18,001 bases of DNA from CAYTAP01 sp964435775. Its GTDB lineage: Bacteria > Planctomycetota > Phycisphaerae > Tepidisphaerales > Tepidisphaeraceae. The translations under genes were made by a program, and so were the position numbers. Location: NCBI GenBank assembly GCA_964435775.1, contig CAYTAP010000086.1:1-18001 (forward strand), written 5' to 3'. Below the pieces are notes generated by a model, which worked only from the letters and a program-made list of their open reading frames with translations, was not told the origin of the DNA and made no database searches. This document shows, one piece after another, positions 1 through 6,432 of the stretch; position 1 is the first letter of the stretch, and each line of letters begins with the position of its first letter.

Positions 1-1617
1 ACCCTTGACATCGGCATCGCAGGTGATGTCGGCCAGGATGCCGCGGCAGGTCGGCTCCTCGTCGAGGCGATGGATCGGCATGATTGGGAAGAGCTGGTCG
101 ATGGCCCAACTGTCGGGCATCGATTGGAAGATCGAGTAGTTGCAGAAATAGGTGTCCGAGAGCATCGCCTCGAGCCCCTCGAACTCCTCGGGGACATATT
201 CCATCTTCCGGACGAAGCCGAGCACCTTGGAGCAGATGCCGAAGAAGAGCCGCTCACAGAGGCTGCGTTGCTCGAGCGTGCAATAGCCGAGGCTGAAGAG
301 GTTGAGCACGGCATCGCGGCTGATCTGGGCGTCGTGGTAGTATTCCGTGAGATTGGCCGGGGTGATCCCGGCGTGGGTGTCGAAGAGATTGACCACCGGC
401 GCGGGCAGTTCCTCGCGCTGCTCGGGGGTCAATTCCGCGGGGATGTTGAAACGGGCAAACCCGCTCCAGCCGACGACGTTGAAGACGAGGACCGAGTGAT
501 ACGCGACCATCGCCCGCCCGGATTCGGAGATGATCGTGGGGTGTTCGACGCCGGTCTGGTCGCAGATTTCCTTGATGTGGAAGACGACGTCGTTGGCGTA
601 TTCCTGCAGGCCGTAGTTGATGGAGGATTCGAAGTTGGTCTTTGATCCGTCGTAATCGACGCCAAGCCCGCCGCCGACATCGATGTATTTCAGTCCCGCG
701 CCCAGGCGCTGCAATTCGGTGTAGACGCGCGTCAGTTCGATGATCGCGTTTTTGATGTTGCGGATGTTGTTGATCTGCGAGCCCAGGTGGAAGTGGAGCA
801 GGTTGAGGCAATCGCCCATTCCATGCTCGCGGAGGTAGTCGAGCGCGCCCAGGATTTCCGAGACGAACAAGCCGAACTTGGAGCGCACGCCGCCGGACTG
901 TTCCCAGCGCCCCGCCCCCTTGGCCGACAGCTTGACGCGCATGCCGATCGACGGCTGCACGTTGTGCTGCTTGGCGTATTTGACGATCAACTCCAGCTCG
1001 CTGAACTTTTCAACGACGGGGATGATGTTCTTGCCGATCTTCGTCGCCAGGATCACCGCCTCGATGAACTCATCATCCTTGAAGCCGTTGCAGATGATCG
1101 GCGTCTGGTCGTCATCGACCATCGCCAGCACCGCCAGCAGCTCCGGCTTGCTCCCAGCCTCCAGGCCAAAGCCGTACGGCTTGCCGAACGCGGTGATCTC
1201 TTCAACGACGTGCCGCTGCTGATTGACCTTGATCGGATAGACGCAGCGATAGTCGCCGTGGTAGTCGTTTTCCTTGATGGCCGTGGCGAATGCCTGGTGC
1301 ATCTGTTCGAGCCGATGCTTGAGGATGTCCGTGAAACGGATGAGCATCGGCAACTGGATGTCGCGCTCGCGAAGCTCATCCACCAGCACCTTCAAATCCA
1401 CGCTCAAGTTCGGATTCTGCGTCGGGTGAACCGCCACATGCCCATTGTCCGTCACCGAGAAATACCCCTGCCCCCATTGCTCGACGCGATACAGCTCCCG
1501 CGCGTCGGCCGATGTCCAACCGGACGTCGGCGGCACGCCGACCGCGTGAACGCCGTTGCCATTGCAAGTGCCGGCGGATGGAATTGTTTGCGGGTTGTCT
1601 TGTGTGTTCACGCTCAT
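1..1617 (-). CDS. speA: Biosynthetic arginine decarboxylase, C-terminus cut by window edge
   Basis: PLP-dependent decarboxylation of L-arginine to agmatine, the first step of the agmatine route to putrescine; cytosolic. The minus-strand frame is open to the left edge, giving about 540 residues of a family usually 630-660 long. Visible signatures in order: YPIKVNQQ near residue 128 (Lys binds PLP), HFHLGSQINNIRNIKNAI near 275, the glycine-rich GGGLGVDYDGS near 315, ESGRAMVAYHSVLV near 366, and CRGILADITCDAD near 524 (active-site Cys region). Two Met codons compete: 1623 and 1617. An AGAGGA Shine-Dalgarno at 1627-1632 lies 3 nt from the first and 9 nt from the second, so 1617 is preferred. The first 40 residues are low-complexity and not conserved. 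aguA and aguB, which complete the pathway, lie further along on the same strand. The assignment to the speA (not adiA or speC) type is firm from these motifs. Confidence 0.96.
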   Translation of the reverse strand, partial: MSVNTQDNPQTIPSAGTCNGNGVHAVGVPPTSGWTSADARELYRVEQWGQGYFSVTDNGHVAVHPTQNPNLSVDLKVLVDELRERDIQLPMLIRFTDILKHRLEQMHQAFATAIKENDYHGDYRCVYPIKVNQQRHVVEEITAFGKPYGFGLEAGSKPELLAVLAMVDDDQTPIICNGFKDDEFIEAVILATKIGKNIIPVVEKFSELELIVKYAKQHNVQPSIGMRVKLSAKGAGRWEQSGGVRSKFGLFVSEILGALDYLREHGMGDCLNLLHFHLGSQINNIRNIKNAIIELTRVYTELQRLGAGLKYIDVGGGLGVDYDGSKTNFESSINYGLQEYANDVVFHIKEICDQTGVEHPTIISESGRAMVAYHSVLVFNVVGWSGFARFNIPAELTPEQREELPAPVVNLFDTHAGITPANLTEYYHDAQISRDAVLNLFSLGYCTLEQRSLCERLFFGICSKVLGFVRKMEYVPEEFEGLEAMLSDTYFCNYSIFQSMPDSWAIDQLFPIMPIHRLDEEPTCRGILADITCDADVKG

Positions 1618-1728
1618 CGGCATTGGTCCTCTTGACGCCAATCGTATCGCTTTGCGCGTGGAAACCAAATGATCGATCCATTCGCAGGACCATCAAGACG
1701 CCCGGCGCATCGGCTCAGGAGGATCAAC

Positions 1729-1758
1729 CACCGATATGCACCGATGAACACGGATCAA
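1729..1758. repeat. Three tandem degenerate 10-bp units
   Basis: Three adjacent 10-mers read CACCGATATG, CACCGATGAA and CACGGATCAA. They share the core CAC(C/G)GAT at an exact 10-bp spacing. The tract resembles 'GATGAACACGGAT'-type interspersed repeats of large bacterial genomes, which is recollection and not a database result. It lies just before the GGTCCGCAG hairpins. Confidence 0.5.
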
Positions 1759-1769
1759 TAAGGCCGTTA

Positions 1770-1791
1770 GGTCCGCAGCCCTCTGCGGACC
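1770..1791. repeat. GGTCCGCAG palindrome, copy 1
   Basis: A perfect 9-bp inverted repeat, GGTCCGCAG (1770-1778) and CTGCGGACC (1783-1791), with loop CCCT. A sister copy starts 43 bp further on, and a related one (GGTCCGCAC/GTGCGGACC) is inside the ABC exporter gene at 14645-14665. No T-run follows, so an intrinsic terminator is unlikely. Confidence 0.8.
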
Positions 1792-1812
1792 ACCTGAGCG
1801 GCGCGGCGAAAA

Positions 1813-1834
1813 GGTCCGCAGGGGACTGCGGACC
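1813..1834. repeat. GGTCCGCAG palindrome, copy 2
   Basis: Same 9-bp stem as copy 1: GGTCCGCAG (1813-1821), loop GGGA, CTGCGGACC (1826-1834), followed by CTACCA. The 14645 copy is followed by CTACAT, so the conserved part includes the stem and a short 3' flank. The pair with copy 1 could be a duplication or a two-hairpin unit. Confidence 0.8.
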
Positions 1835-2021
1835 CTACCATGCCGGTGTTGTTCGGCGGTCGCCAAGAGGCGGTGAGACCCGCTCTCATTCTCACTTGCA
1901 AAACTGACGATTTTTCCGTTGTCTTATCAGCGTTTCAAGACGACATTGATGACAGGCCGAGCAGCGTGCCGGCCGAATGAAATCTCCGACTCCAACCGCC
2001 CCATCGGGCAAGGAGCGCATC

Positions 2022-2234
2022 ATGGTTTCCGTTCACGAAGGACAATGCGGCCTGTGCGCACATTTCGGCGAAGTCCATCACGATGCCCAGAAGCTCGTCC
2101 AGATTCGCGCAAGCCGAAAAGCCCCCAGCGACATGATCGATGAATGCGACCACCCCAAATTGTCCGCCCTTCACCTCAAGGTGACCCCCACCAGCGGCTG
2201 CGACGGTTTCACACCCGCCGCCAAACCCAATTGA
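2022..2234 (+). CDS. Small Cys-rich conserved-looking protein (70 aa)
   Basis: A 70-residue soluble protein of unknown function. The ATG at 2022 has AAGGAG at 2010-2015, six nt upstream, which decides the start over the upstream in-frame Met at 1977. A strong Rho-independent terminator follows at 2265-2294, so this is a monocistronic expressed unit and not a chance frame. The sequence has CGLCAHFGE (Cys9, Cys12, His14), a second His pair at 19-20, ECDHP (Cys42, His44) and SGCDGF (Cys60). Four Cys plus several His suggest a metal site or a redox-active centre, by inference. There is no signal peptide or membrane segment. I do not recognise a named family, although short proteins of this style occur in planctomycetes. 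Confidence 0.8.
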   Translation: MVSVHEGQCGLCAHFGEVHHDAQKLVQIRASRKAPSDMIDECDHPKLSALHLKVTPTSGCDGFTPAAKPN

Positions 2235-2264
2235 GATTGTTCAGGCGGCACAATCTTCCCCCCA

Positions 2265-2294
2265 GGCGCGTCACCCCGACGCGCCTTTTTTTTT
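2265..2294 (+). terminator. Rho-independent terminator of the small Cys-rich gene
   Basis: Perfect 8-bp stem GGCGCGTC (2265-2272) and GACGCGCC (2278-2285), loop ACCCC, followed directly by nine T (2286-2294). It starts 30 bp after the stop codon at 2234. This is the clearest terminator in the window. Confidence 0.93.
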
Positions 2295-2350
2295 GTGATG
2301 CTCAGTTCCAGGACAAGCCTTATGCAACACCAGGCTCCGGCGGGCGGCCC

Positions 2351-2460
2351 CAGGGTGTTTCAATTCTCTTTGGTAGGGGCGGCTTCAGCCGCCGTCTTCC
2401 TCTAAAACGGCGGCTGAAGCCGCCCCTACTGCAGATCCATTCGAGAATTGAAAGGCCCTG
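2351..2460. repeat. Nested palindrome (inverted repeat within an inverted repeat)
   Basis: The inner perfect 23-bp stem spans 2373-2395 and 2407-2429 (it begins GTAGGGGCGGCTTCAGCC) with an 11-nt loop. The outer arms lie at 2351-2368 and 2443-2460; their shared core TTTCAATTCTC/GAGAATTGAAA is perfect and 16 of 18 bases pair overall. The element sits between two convergent genes and could act as a transcriptional barrier, but no T-run follows either arm. Arm composition differs: the outer core is AT-rich and the inner arm GC-rich. Confidence 0.88.
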
Positions 2461-2487
2461 CGGGCGGTCCGTCGCATCCCCTTCGTC

Positions 2488-3546
2488 TTACGGCACCCAG
2501 TTGGGGTCGTTGGTCGGTCGGCCGAGGTTGGGGTTGCCGGCCAGCTGCGCCGCGTTGGACCAGCGGGTCATGTCGCACATCTCGCGGAGGCTCAGCAGGT
2601 CGCTGTGCCCGTCGAGAAAAGCGACGACCGCCTTCCCCTTCCAGCGGGGGTCGATGTAGCCCCATTGGCCGGGAGCGTACACATTGGAATAATCTTTCAC
2701 CGACGCCCAGCCCGACGTGTTCACCACGGGATTGCCGCGGTAAATAGTGGTCGTCAGAAGCACCGGAGGTTCAATGCTGAAATATCCACTGGTCGCCGCA
2801 CTGAAATGACTCGACGCGAAAACGATCAGCCGCGATGCCTGTTTCGCCTGTGCCGGCTTCTGAATCCATCCCTGCTGGTTGCCGGAGCCATGATAGAGGT
2901 CGCCGCCGAGGTTGAGCATGTTCAATCCAAAGCTGGGATAGAGGCTGACGGCGTACGCCCAGTCGGGCGCTGGGTACAGGATGGCGTCCCAGTTCTTCCG
3001 CTCGGCGAGCGGTTCCATCTCATTGACGAGGATGGATCCTTTCAAGCCATACTTGATGTAAGACGCCAGCCGCCAGGGCCAGCGGTCGGCGGCCTGGGCA
3101 TCAAGCGTATTGCCATAAACGTCCGAAACGACCAGATGCTGAAACTCCGGCGCGGTGGTGTTGATGTAGCCGGGAATCAATGCCTTCTGCTCGACGGAAT
3201 AGATCGTGTACGCCTGAATCAACTCGCGGCTGGCGGCCATTTCATTGACCATCCGCGCTGACCGCCTCGCTGATGAGAGCGTCGGCAGCAGGATCGCCAT
3301 CAGCACACCAATGATGCCGATGACGACGAGCAGTTCGACGATCGTGAACGCCTTGGCGCGTAACCAGGCCCCCCCTCCCCAACCCTCCCCCGGCGTACCG
3401 GTGGAGGGGGTAAAGGTATGGCGACGTCCGGGGGATGGCCGACACCCTCTCCAGCCCTCCCCCGGAGTACCGGGAGAGGGAGTCATGACGGCATCGACCG
3501 CCGCGTCAAAATCAAACAAGCGTTCTTCCATGAACCCCTCAAGCAT
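2488..3546 (-). CDS. Pseudopilin-like protein with prepilin N-terminal cleavage motif and repeat-bearing leader
   Basis: Type IV pilin/type II secretion-like protein of 352 aa. The class III signal is at residues 66-71: AKA then FTIVE, followed by the hydrophobic helix LLVVIGIIGVLMAILLPTL. Prepilin peptidase would cut before Phe67, and Glu71 is the conserved +5 Glu. The body resembles planctomycete 'H-X9-DG' prepilin-processing-associated proteins: WKGKAVVAFLDGHSD near the C-terminus fits the spacing, but Trp stands where His is expected. The leader is 66 residues, far longer than usual, because two copies of a palindromic repeat (3369-3411, 3443-3483) are translated in frame as (S)xGTPGEGW. 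The start overlaps the stop of the PEP-CTERM gene by 8 nt (ATGCTTGA), suggesting translational coupling. A second ATG lies 15 nt later, with GAGGGG only 3 nt upstream of it, so the exact start is uncertain. Confidence 0.85.
   Translation of the reverse strand: MLEGFMEERLFDFDAAVDAVMTPSPGTPGEGWRGCRPSPGRRHTFTPSTGTPGEGWGGGAWLRAKAFTIVELLVVIGIIGVLMAILLPTLSSARRSARMVNEMAASRELIQAYTIYSVEQKALIPGYINTTAPEFQHLVVSDVYGNTLDAQAADRWPWRLASYIKYGLKGSILVNEMEPLAERKNWDAILYPAPDWAYAVSLYPSFGLNMLNLGGDLYHGSGNQQGWIQKPAQAKQASRLIVFASSHFSAATSGYFSIEPPVLLTTTIYRGNPVVNTSGWASVKDYSNVYAPGQWGYIDPRWKGKAVVAFLDGHSDLLSLREMCDMTRWSNAAQLAGNPNLGRPTNDPNWVP
3369..3411. repeat. GTPGEG-type palindromic repeat, copy 1 (inside the pseudopilin gene)
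   Basis: GC-rich imperfect palindrome. It opens with CCCCCCTCCCCAACCCTCCC, has a centre around CCGGCGTACCGG and closes with a GGAGGGGGTA arm. On the minus strand it is translated as STGTPGEGWGG. Related copies are at 3443-3483 and 13642-13685. Confidence 0.8.
3443..3483. repeat. GTPGEG-type palindromic repeat, copy 2 (inside the pseudopilin gene)
   Basis: Same layout as copy 1: an ACCCTCTCCAGCCCTCCC arm, a CCCGGAGTACCGGG centre (5-bp stem CCCGG/CCGGG around the AGTA loop) and a GAGAGGGAGT arm. It is read on the minus strand as SPGTPGEGWRG. It lies 31 bp from copy 1 and is in the same coding frame. Confidence 0.82.
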
Positions 3547-4339
3547 GCTTGCGACGAACCAGGAGCAGCCCGCTTAGAGACAGCAGCCCCAGGGTGGCCG
3601 GCTCGGGCACGGGAACGGCGGTGTAGGTGTTTGACTGATCCAATCGCGCTCCGTAAATCCACGAGTGCGCGACGGATTCGAACGAGATTGCAAACGAACT
3701 GATGGGCCCCAGGCCCGTTAAATCCCACTGCATGATCCGGCTGTTGCGGTAGATGGGGTATGAAGGAAGCGGTTGACCCTCGGGGATATTGGGGTCCTGC
3801 GGGGTGTAGTAATCAATGACATCACGCGCCAAAAACCCCGCCGCGTCCGGCTGCACGTTCGAAGTTGTGCCGCCAGATGTGGTGTAGCTGAGCGTGGGCA
3901 GGGCATTGTTGTGCAAGTCGTAGCCGACCGCCTCACTGATATCGAGCTGAAAAACGATTGTTTCCAACCCGCTGAGGGCATTCGTTTCGGAAGCAACAAA
4001 ATTCCCGCCGGCGTCATTCGGCACCACGGCGCTGTAAATGAGGCTGTAAATGCCTTTGCCGTTCGAGATATATCCGTAGCCGGATGTCTTTGTGAACTCG
4101 GCGTCAACCCCCGCCACGTTGGACGAAATCTGTTCCGGCCACGCTGAAGGATCATTGCCCTTGCCATAAGGCAGTGGCGTGCCGGCAGGCGTTCCCGACG
4201 GAAGCGTATTGGAAACATCTGTAAAATCCCATTGATCCGTCCGCACCGTTCCCGTCAACCCCGGATCAGAAATCGCCGCCGACGCCGCCGCCGATCCGAT
4301 GCCCACCGTCGCCGCCAGACACAACACCATCGCTCTCAT
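3539..4339 (-). CDS. PEP-CTERM sorting-domain secreted protein
   Basis: Exported protein of 266 aa. The start at 4339 follows a good GAGGTGA site with a few nt spacing; a longer frame to 4384 lacks this. The N-terminus MRAMVLCLAATVGIGSAAAS is a typical signal peptide with likely cleavage near Ala-Ser-Ala. The C-terminus carries VPEPATLGLLSLSGLLL followed by VRRKHA, i.e. the PEP motif, one membrane segment and a basic end, the signal for exosortase-mediated sorting. The mature region is rich in Gly, Ser, Thr and Asn with no recognised enzyme motif; it looks like a beta-rich surface or matrix protein. It overlaps the pseudopilin gene by 8 nt. No exosortase gene is in the window. Confidence 0.9.
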   Translation of the reverse strand: MRAMVLCLAATVGIGSAAASAAISDPGLTGTVRTDQWDFTDVSNTLPSGTPAGTPLPYGKGNDPSAWPEQISSNVAGVDAEFTKTSGYGYISNGKGIYSLIYSAVVPNDAGGNFVASETNALSGLETIVFQLDISEAVGYDLHNNALPTLSYTTSGGTTSNVQPDAAGFLARDVIDYYTPQDPNIPEGQPLPSYPIYRNSRIMQWDLTGLGPISSFAISFESVAHSWIYGARLDQSNTYTAVPVPEPATLGLLSLSGLLLVRRKHA

Positions 4340-4621
4340 CAAATCACCTCGCTCACGAAAAATTCTCTCCCACTCGCGCTTCACACATCAATTTGCCCGC
4401 CGAAGCGCAGGTCGGGCGTTTCCCTCTCCACATGGCAACGCCTCGAAAAAACGAGGCATTGTCAACCTGTGTGTCCGATTATAACCAACCCGAAAGCCAA
4501 CTGCGAGAGCGCCGTTTGCGGCCAATTGTCGCAGCTTGCGCCAATCCCCACCCCACCTCACCCCCACCAAGAGCCGCACGCACCGCCTCCCCCGCGCATT
4601 CAGCCTCCCCGCCACGCGACA
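4340..4621. other. Gap between aguA and the PEP-CTERM gene
   Basis: Upstream region of the PEP-CTERM gene on the minus strand. It holds a small perfect inverted repeat, GCCTCG (4440-4445) and CGAGGC (4452-4457), around six A. On the minus strand the six T form the loop and not a tail, so I do not call it a terminator. No gene is visible. The GAGGTGA ribosome binding site lies at its left end. Confidence 0.5.
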
Positions 4622-5683
4622 TTATGGCCGCACGCGCGGCATCTGCTGGCTGAGGCAGTGTATCGCCCCAAGCCCCCAGATCAATTCCACGCAGTCGATG
4701 CCAATGACTTTGTGCTTGGGAAGATGCTTTTGGAGCGTTTTCAGTGCCTGGCGGTCGTTTTTCCGGTGGCGATAGGTGGGAACCAGCAAGGCCCCATTCA
4801 CAAAGTAAAAGTTCACATAGGTCGCAGGGAGGCGCTGGTTGTCATGCTCGACCACGCCGGGCATGGGGATCGTGACGATCTCGAATGGCCGACCGGACTG
4901 ATCCTTCAGCTTTTTGAGGCGCTTGAGGTTCTCCTGAAGCACCTTGTAATTTTCATCGCGCGGGTCTTCCTCGACGGCCGTCACGATCGTCGTGGGGTTG
5001 ATGAACCGGGCCAGATCGTCGATGTGCCCGTCCGTGTCGTCGCCGGCGATGCCGTCGCCAAGCCAGCAGACGTGGGTTTGGCCGTAATAATCCTTCAGGT
5101 ATTGCTCGATCTTCCTTTTCGACAAGCTGGGATTGCGATTTTTGTTGAGCAGGCATTGCTCAGTGGTCAGCACCGTGCCCGCACCGTTGAAATCGACCGC
5201 GCCCCCTTCCATGACAATGCCGGGATAGAAGATGGGCAGCTTCAATTCCTCGGCCACCCGCGTGGGGACGGCGTCGTCGTCATCGTAGGGGGGATATTTT
5301 CCGCCCCAGGCGTTGAAGCCCCAATCGACGATCGCCATCGTGCGGCCGCCGCCGCGCTTGTTTTTGACGACAAACGCCGGGCCATGATCGCGGCACCAGG
5401 ATTCGTTGGTTTTGATGTAATGGAACACGATGTTTCGCAACGGACAACCGGCCGCCTTAAGCTGCTCCCGGACGATCCGCTCGTAATTGTCGTTGGGGAC
5501 GTTGATATGCACGGTCTCCCGCGGCGCGATCTCCCGAAAGATCGCCGCGAGATTCGCGGGGATCGTGTGGTATTTATCCGGAAACGAAATCCCCTCCGGC
5601 CGAGGCCAGGAAAACCACGTCCCGGCGTGCGGCTCCCACTCGGCGGCGAAGCGGTAACCGAGGGAGGCGGGGGTTTGGTTCAC
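4622..5683 (-). CDS. aguA: Agmatine deiminase (agmatine iminohydrolase)
   Basis: Hydrolyses agmatine to N-carbamoylputrescine and ammonia; cytosolic, guanidino-modifying (peptidyl-arginine-deiminase-like) superfamily. The 353-aa length is normal. Diagnostic stretches: AAEWEPHAGTWFSWP near residue 13, TNESWCRDHGP at 92-102, MEGGAVDFNGAGT at 158-170, LTTEQCLLNKNRNP at 172-185, GDDTDGHIDD at 214-223 (catalytic His220) and WGLGAIHCLSQQMP at 336-349 with nucleophile Cys343. The start is a GTG: no ATG exists in the N-terminal part of the frame and no clear Shine-Dalgarno precedes it. It begins 38 nt after the vapC stop, so it may depend on read-through from that gene. Product and substrate link it directly to speA and aguB in this window. 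Confidence 0.96.
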   Translation of the reverse strand: MNQTPASLGYRFAAEWEPHAGTWFSWPRPEGISFPDKYHTIPANLAAIFREIAPRETVHINVPNDNYERIVREQLKAAGCPLRNIVFHYIKTNESWCRDHGPAFVVKNKRGGGRTMAIVDWGFNAWGGKYPPYDDDDAVPTRVAEELKLPIFYPGIVMEGGAVDFNGAGTVLTTEQCLLNKNRNPSLSKRKIEQYLKDYYGQTHVCWLGDGIAGDDTDGHIDDLARFINPTTIVTAVEEDPRDENYKVLQENLKRLKKLKDQSGRPFEIVTIPMPGVVEHDNQRLPATYVNFYFVNGALLVPTYRHRKNDRQALKTLQKHLPKHKVIGIDCVELIWGLGAIHCLSQQMPRVRP

Positions 5684-5721
5684 AATCGTAGGTTTGATTG
5701 CGTTTATGCGATTACCCTCAC

Positions 5722-6129
5722 TTAGACCAGTGGATTGACCACCAGAACGCCATCAAAGTCCTGGCCGGTGTTGAGGTCTTCAGTCCAGAGTTCAGTGGCG
5801 CCGGCGCGGCGTGCCGCTTCCACGATTAAGGCATCCCACAGGGAAATCCGCCAGCGCTGCTTGCAATTCATTGCCTTAACCAGCAAAGCGGCATCATTGA
5901 TGACCACATTCCACGCCATGTAGTCTTCAACGGTACGACGCGCCTCGTCATGGGGCATCTTTCCTTTGACGAGGTTCACATACAACTCTTGTAGAACTTG
6001 GATACTCAGGCTCGGCGCAGCATTCCTGGCCCATAATTGCGATACTTTTTCACTGGCGATCCGGTGACGCTCGCCCGCTTGGGTGTCATGTGCATACATG
6101 AGGATGTTGGTGTCAACAAAAATGCTCAT
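5722..6129 (-). CDS. vapC: PIN-domain toxin, VapC type (module 1)
   Basis: Ribonuclease toxin of a type II toxin-antitoxin module, 135 aa. The PIN acidic quartet is present: Asp6 in FVDTNILMY, Glu48 in VLQELYVN, Asp99 in SLWDALI and Asp118 in WTEDLNTGQDFDG. The start overlaps the antitoxin stop by 4 nt (ATGA), the usual coupling in vapBC. It lies between aguB and aguA on the same strand, only 38 nt before aguA. All catalytic residues are intact, so the toxin is probably functional. Confidence 0.92.
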   Translation of the reverse strand: MSIFVDTNILMYAHDTQAGERHRIASEKVSQLWARNAAPSLSIQVLQELYVNLVKGKMPHDEARRTVEDYMAWNVVINDAALLVKAMNCKQRWRISLWDALIVEAARRAGATELWTEDLNTGQDFDGVLVVNPLV

Positions 6130-6365
6130 CGCGGCTTCCGCTCATGAGCTTCTTCCCGCGTCAATGGCGTTCCGCCAAGCGCGAATCCCTGGTCAAGTCG
6201 TTGCAATGCACGCCGCCGCGCCTCTTCAAAGTCCGGACGCTTGTCCACCTCGCGGGCAATCAAGTCAGTCACCCATTGCGATAATGGCTTTCGCTCTTGG
6301 GTTGCAGTCCGCTCGGCATGCTCCAAAAGACCTTCATCCACATGAACAGTCAGGGCTTTTGTCAT
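6126..6365 (-). CDS. vapB: Antitoxin, VapB-like ribbon-helix-helix type (module 1)
   Basis: 79-aa partner of the PIN toxin. MTKALTVHVDEGLLEHAERT gives a short beta strand followed by a helix and a second helix around PLSQWVTDLIAREVD, the ribbon-helix-helix layout that binds operator DNA as a dimer; the C-terminal half is charged and would wrap the toxin. A strong GAGGAGG ribosome binding site lies six nt before the ATG. It is cotranslated with the toxin through the ATGA overlap and presumably represses its own promoter in the 67-bp gap after aguB. Confidence 0.85.
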   Translation of the reverse strand: MTKALTVHVDEGLLEHAERTATQERKPLSQWVTDLIAREVDKRPDFEEARRRALQRLDQGFALGGTPLTREEAHERKPR

Positions 6366-6432
6366 TGAATGCCTCCTCGAATGATCTCGAACCGGGAACG
6401 ACGCGGCACGGCCATCCTCCGTCTATTGTATT

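Larger units (their letters stand above)
1618..2021. other. Divergent intergenic region between speA and the small Cys-rich gene
   Basis: No convincing gene lies here; the open frames on both strands are short and show no family features. It contains a short 10-bp-period tract (1729-1758) and two GGTCCGCAG hairpins (1770-1791, 1813-1834), listed separately. Promoters for the two diverging genes must lie here, but no confident -35/-10 pair was found. The left end holds the speA Shine-Dalgarno (1627-1632) and the right end an AAGGAG (2010-2015) for the plus-strand gene. Confidence 0.6.

Noticed and set aside
787..1635. 282-codon open frame on the plus strand
   Set aside because: Antisense of speA, which carries all decarboxylase signatures on the other strand.
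1919..2143. 74-codon plus-strand frame overlapping the small Cys-rich gene
   Set aside because: No ribosome binding site and Arg/Pro-rich translation; the overlapping frame from 2022 has the AAGGAG site, the Cys pattern and the stop just before the terminator.
4440..4457. GCCTCG/CGAGGC hairpin as terminator of aguA
   Set aside because: On the minus strand the T-run lies in the loop and not after the stem, and it is over 160 bp beyond the aguA stop.
4232..5725. 497-codon open frame on the plus strand
   Set aside because: Antisense of aguA and the PEP-CTERM upstream region; no domain, no ribosome binding site, composition of a shadow frame.
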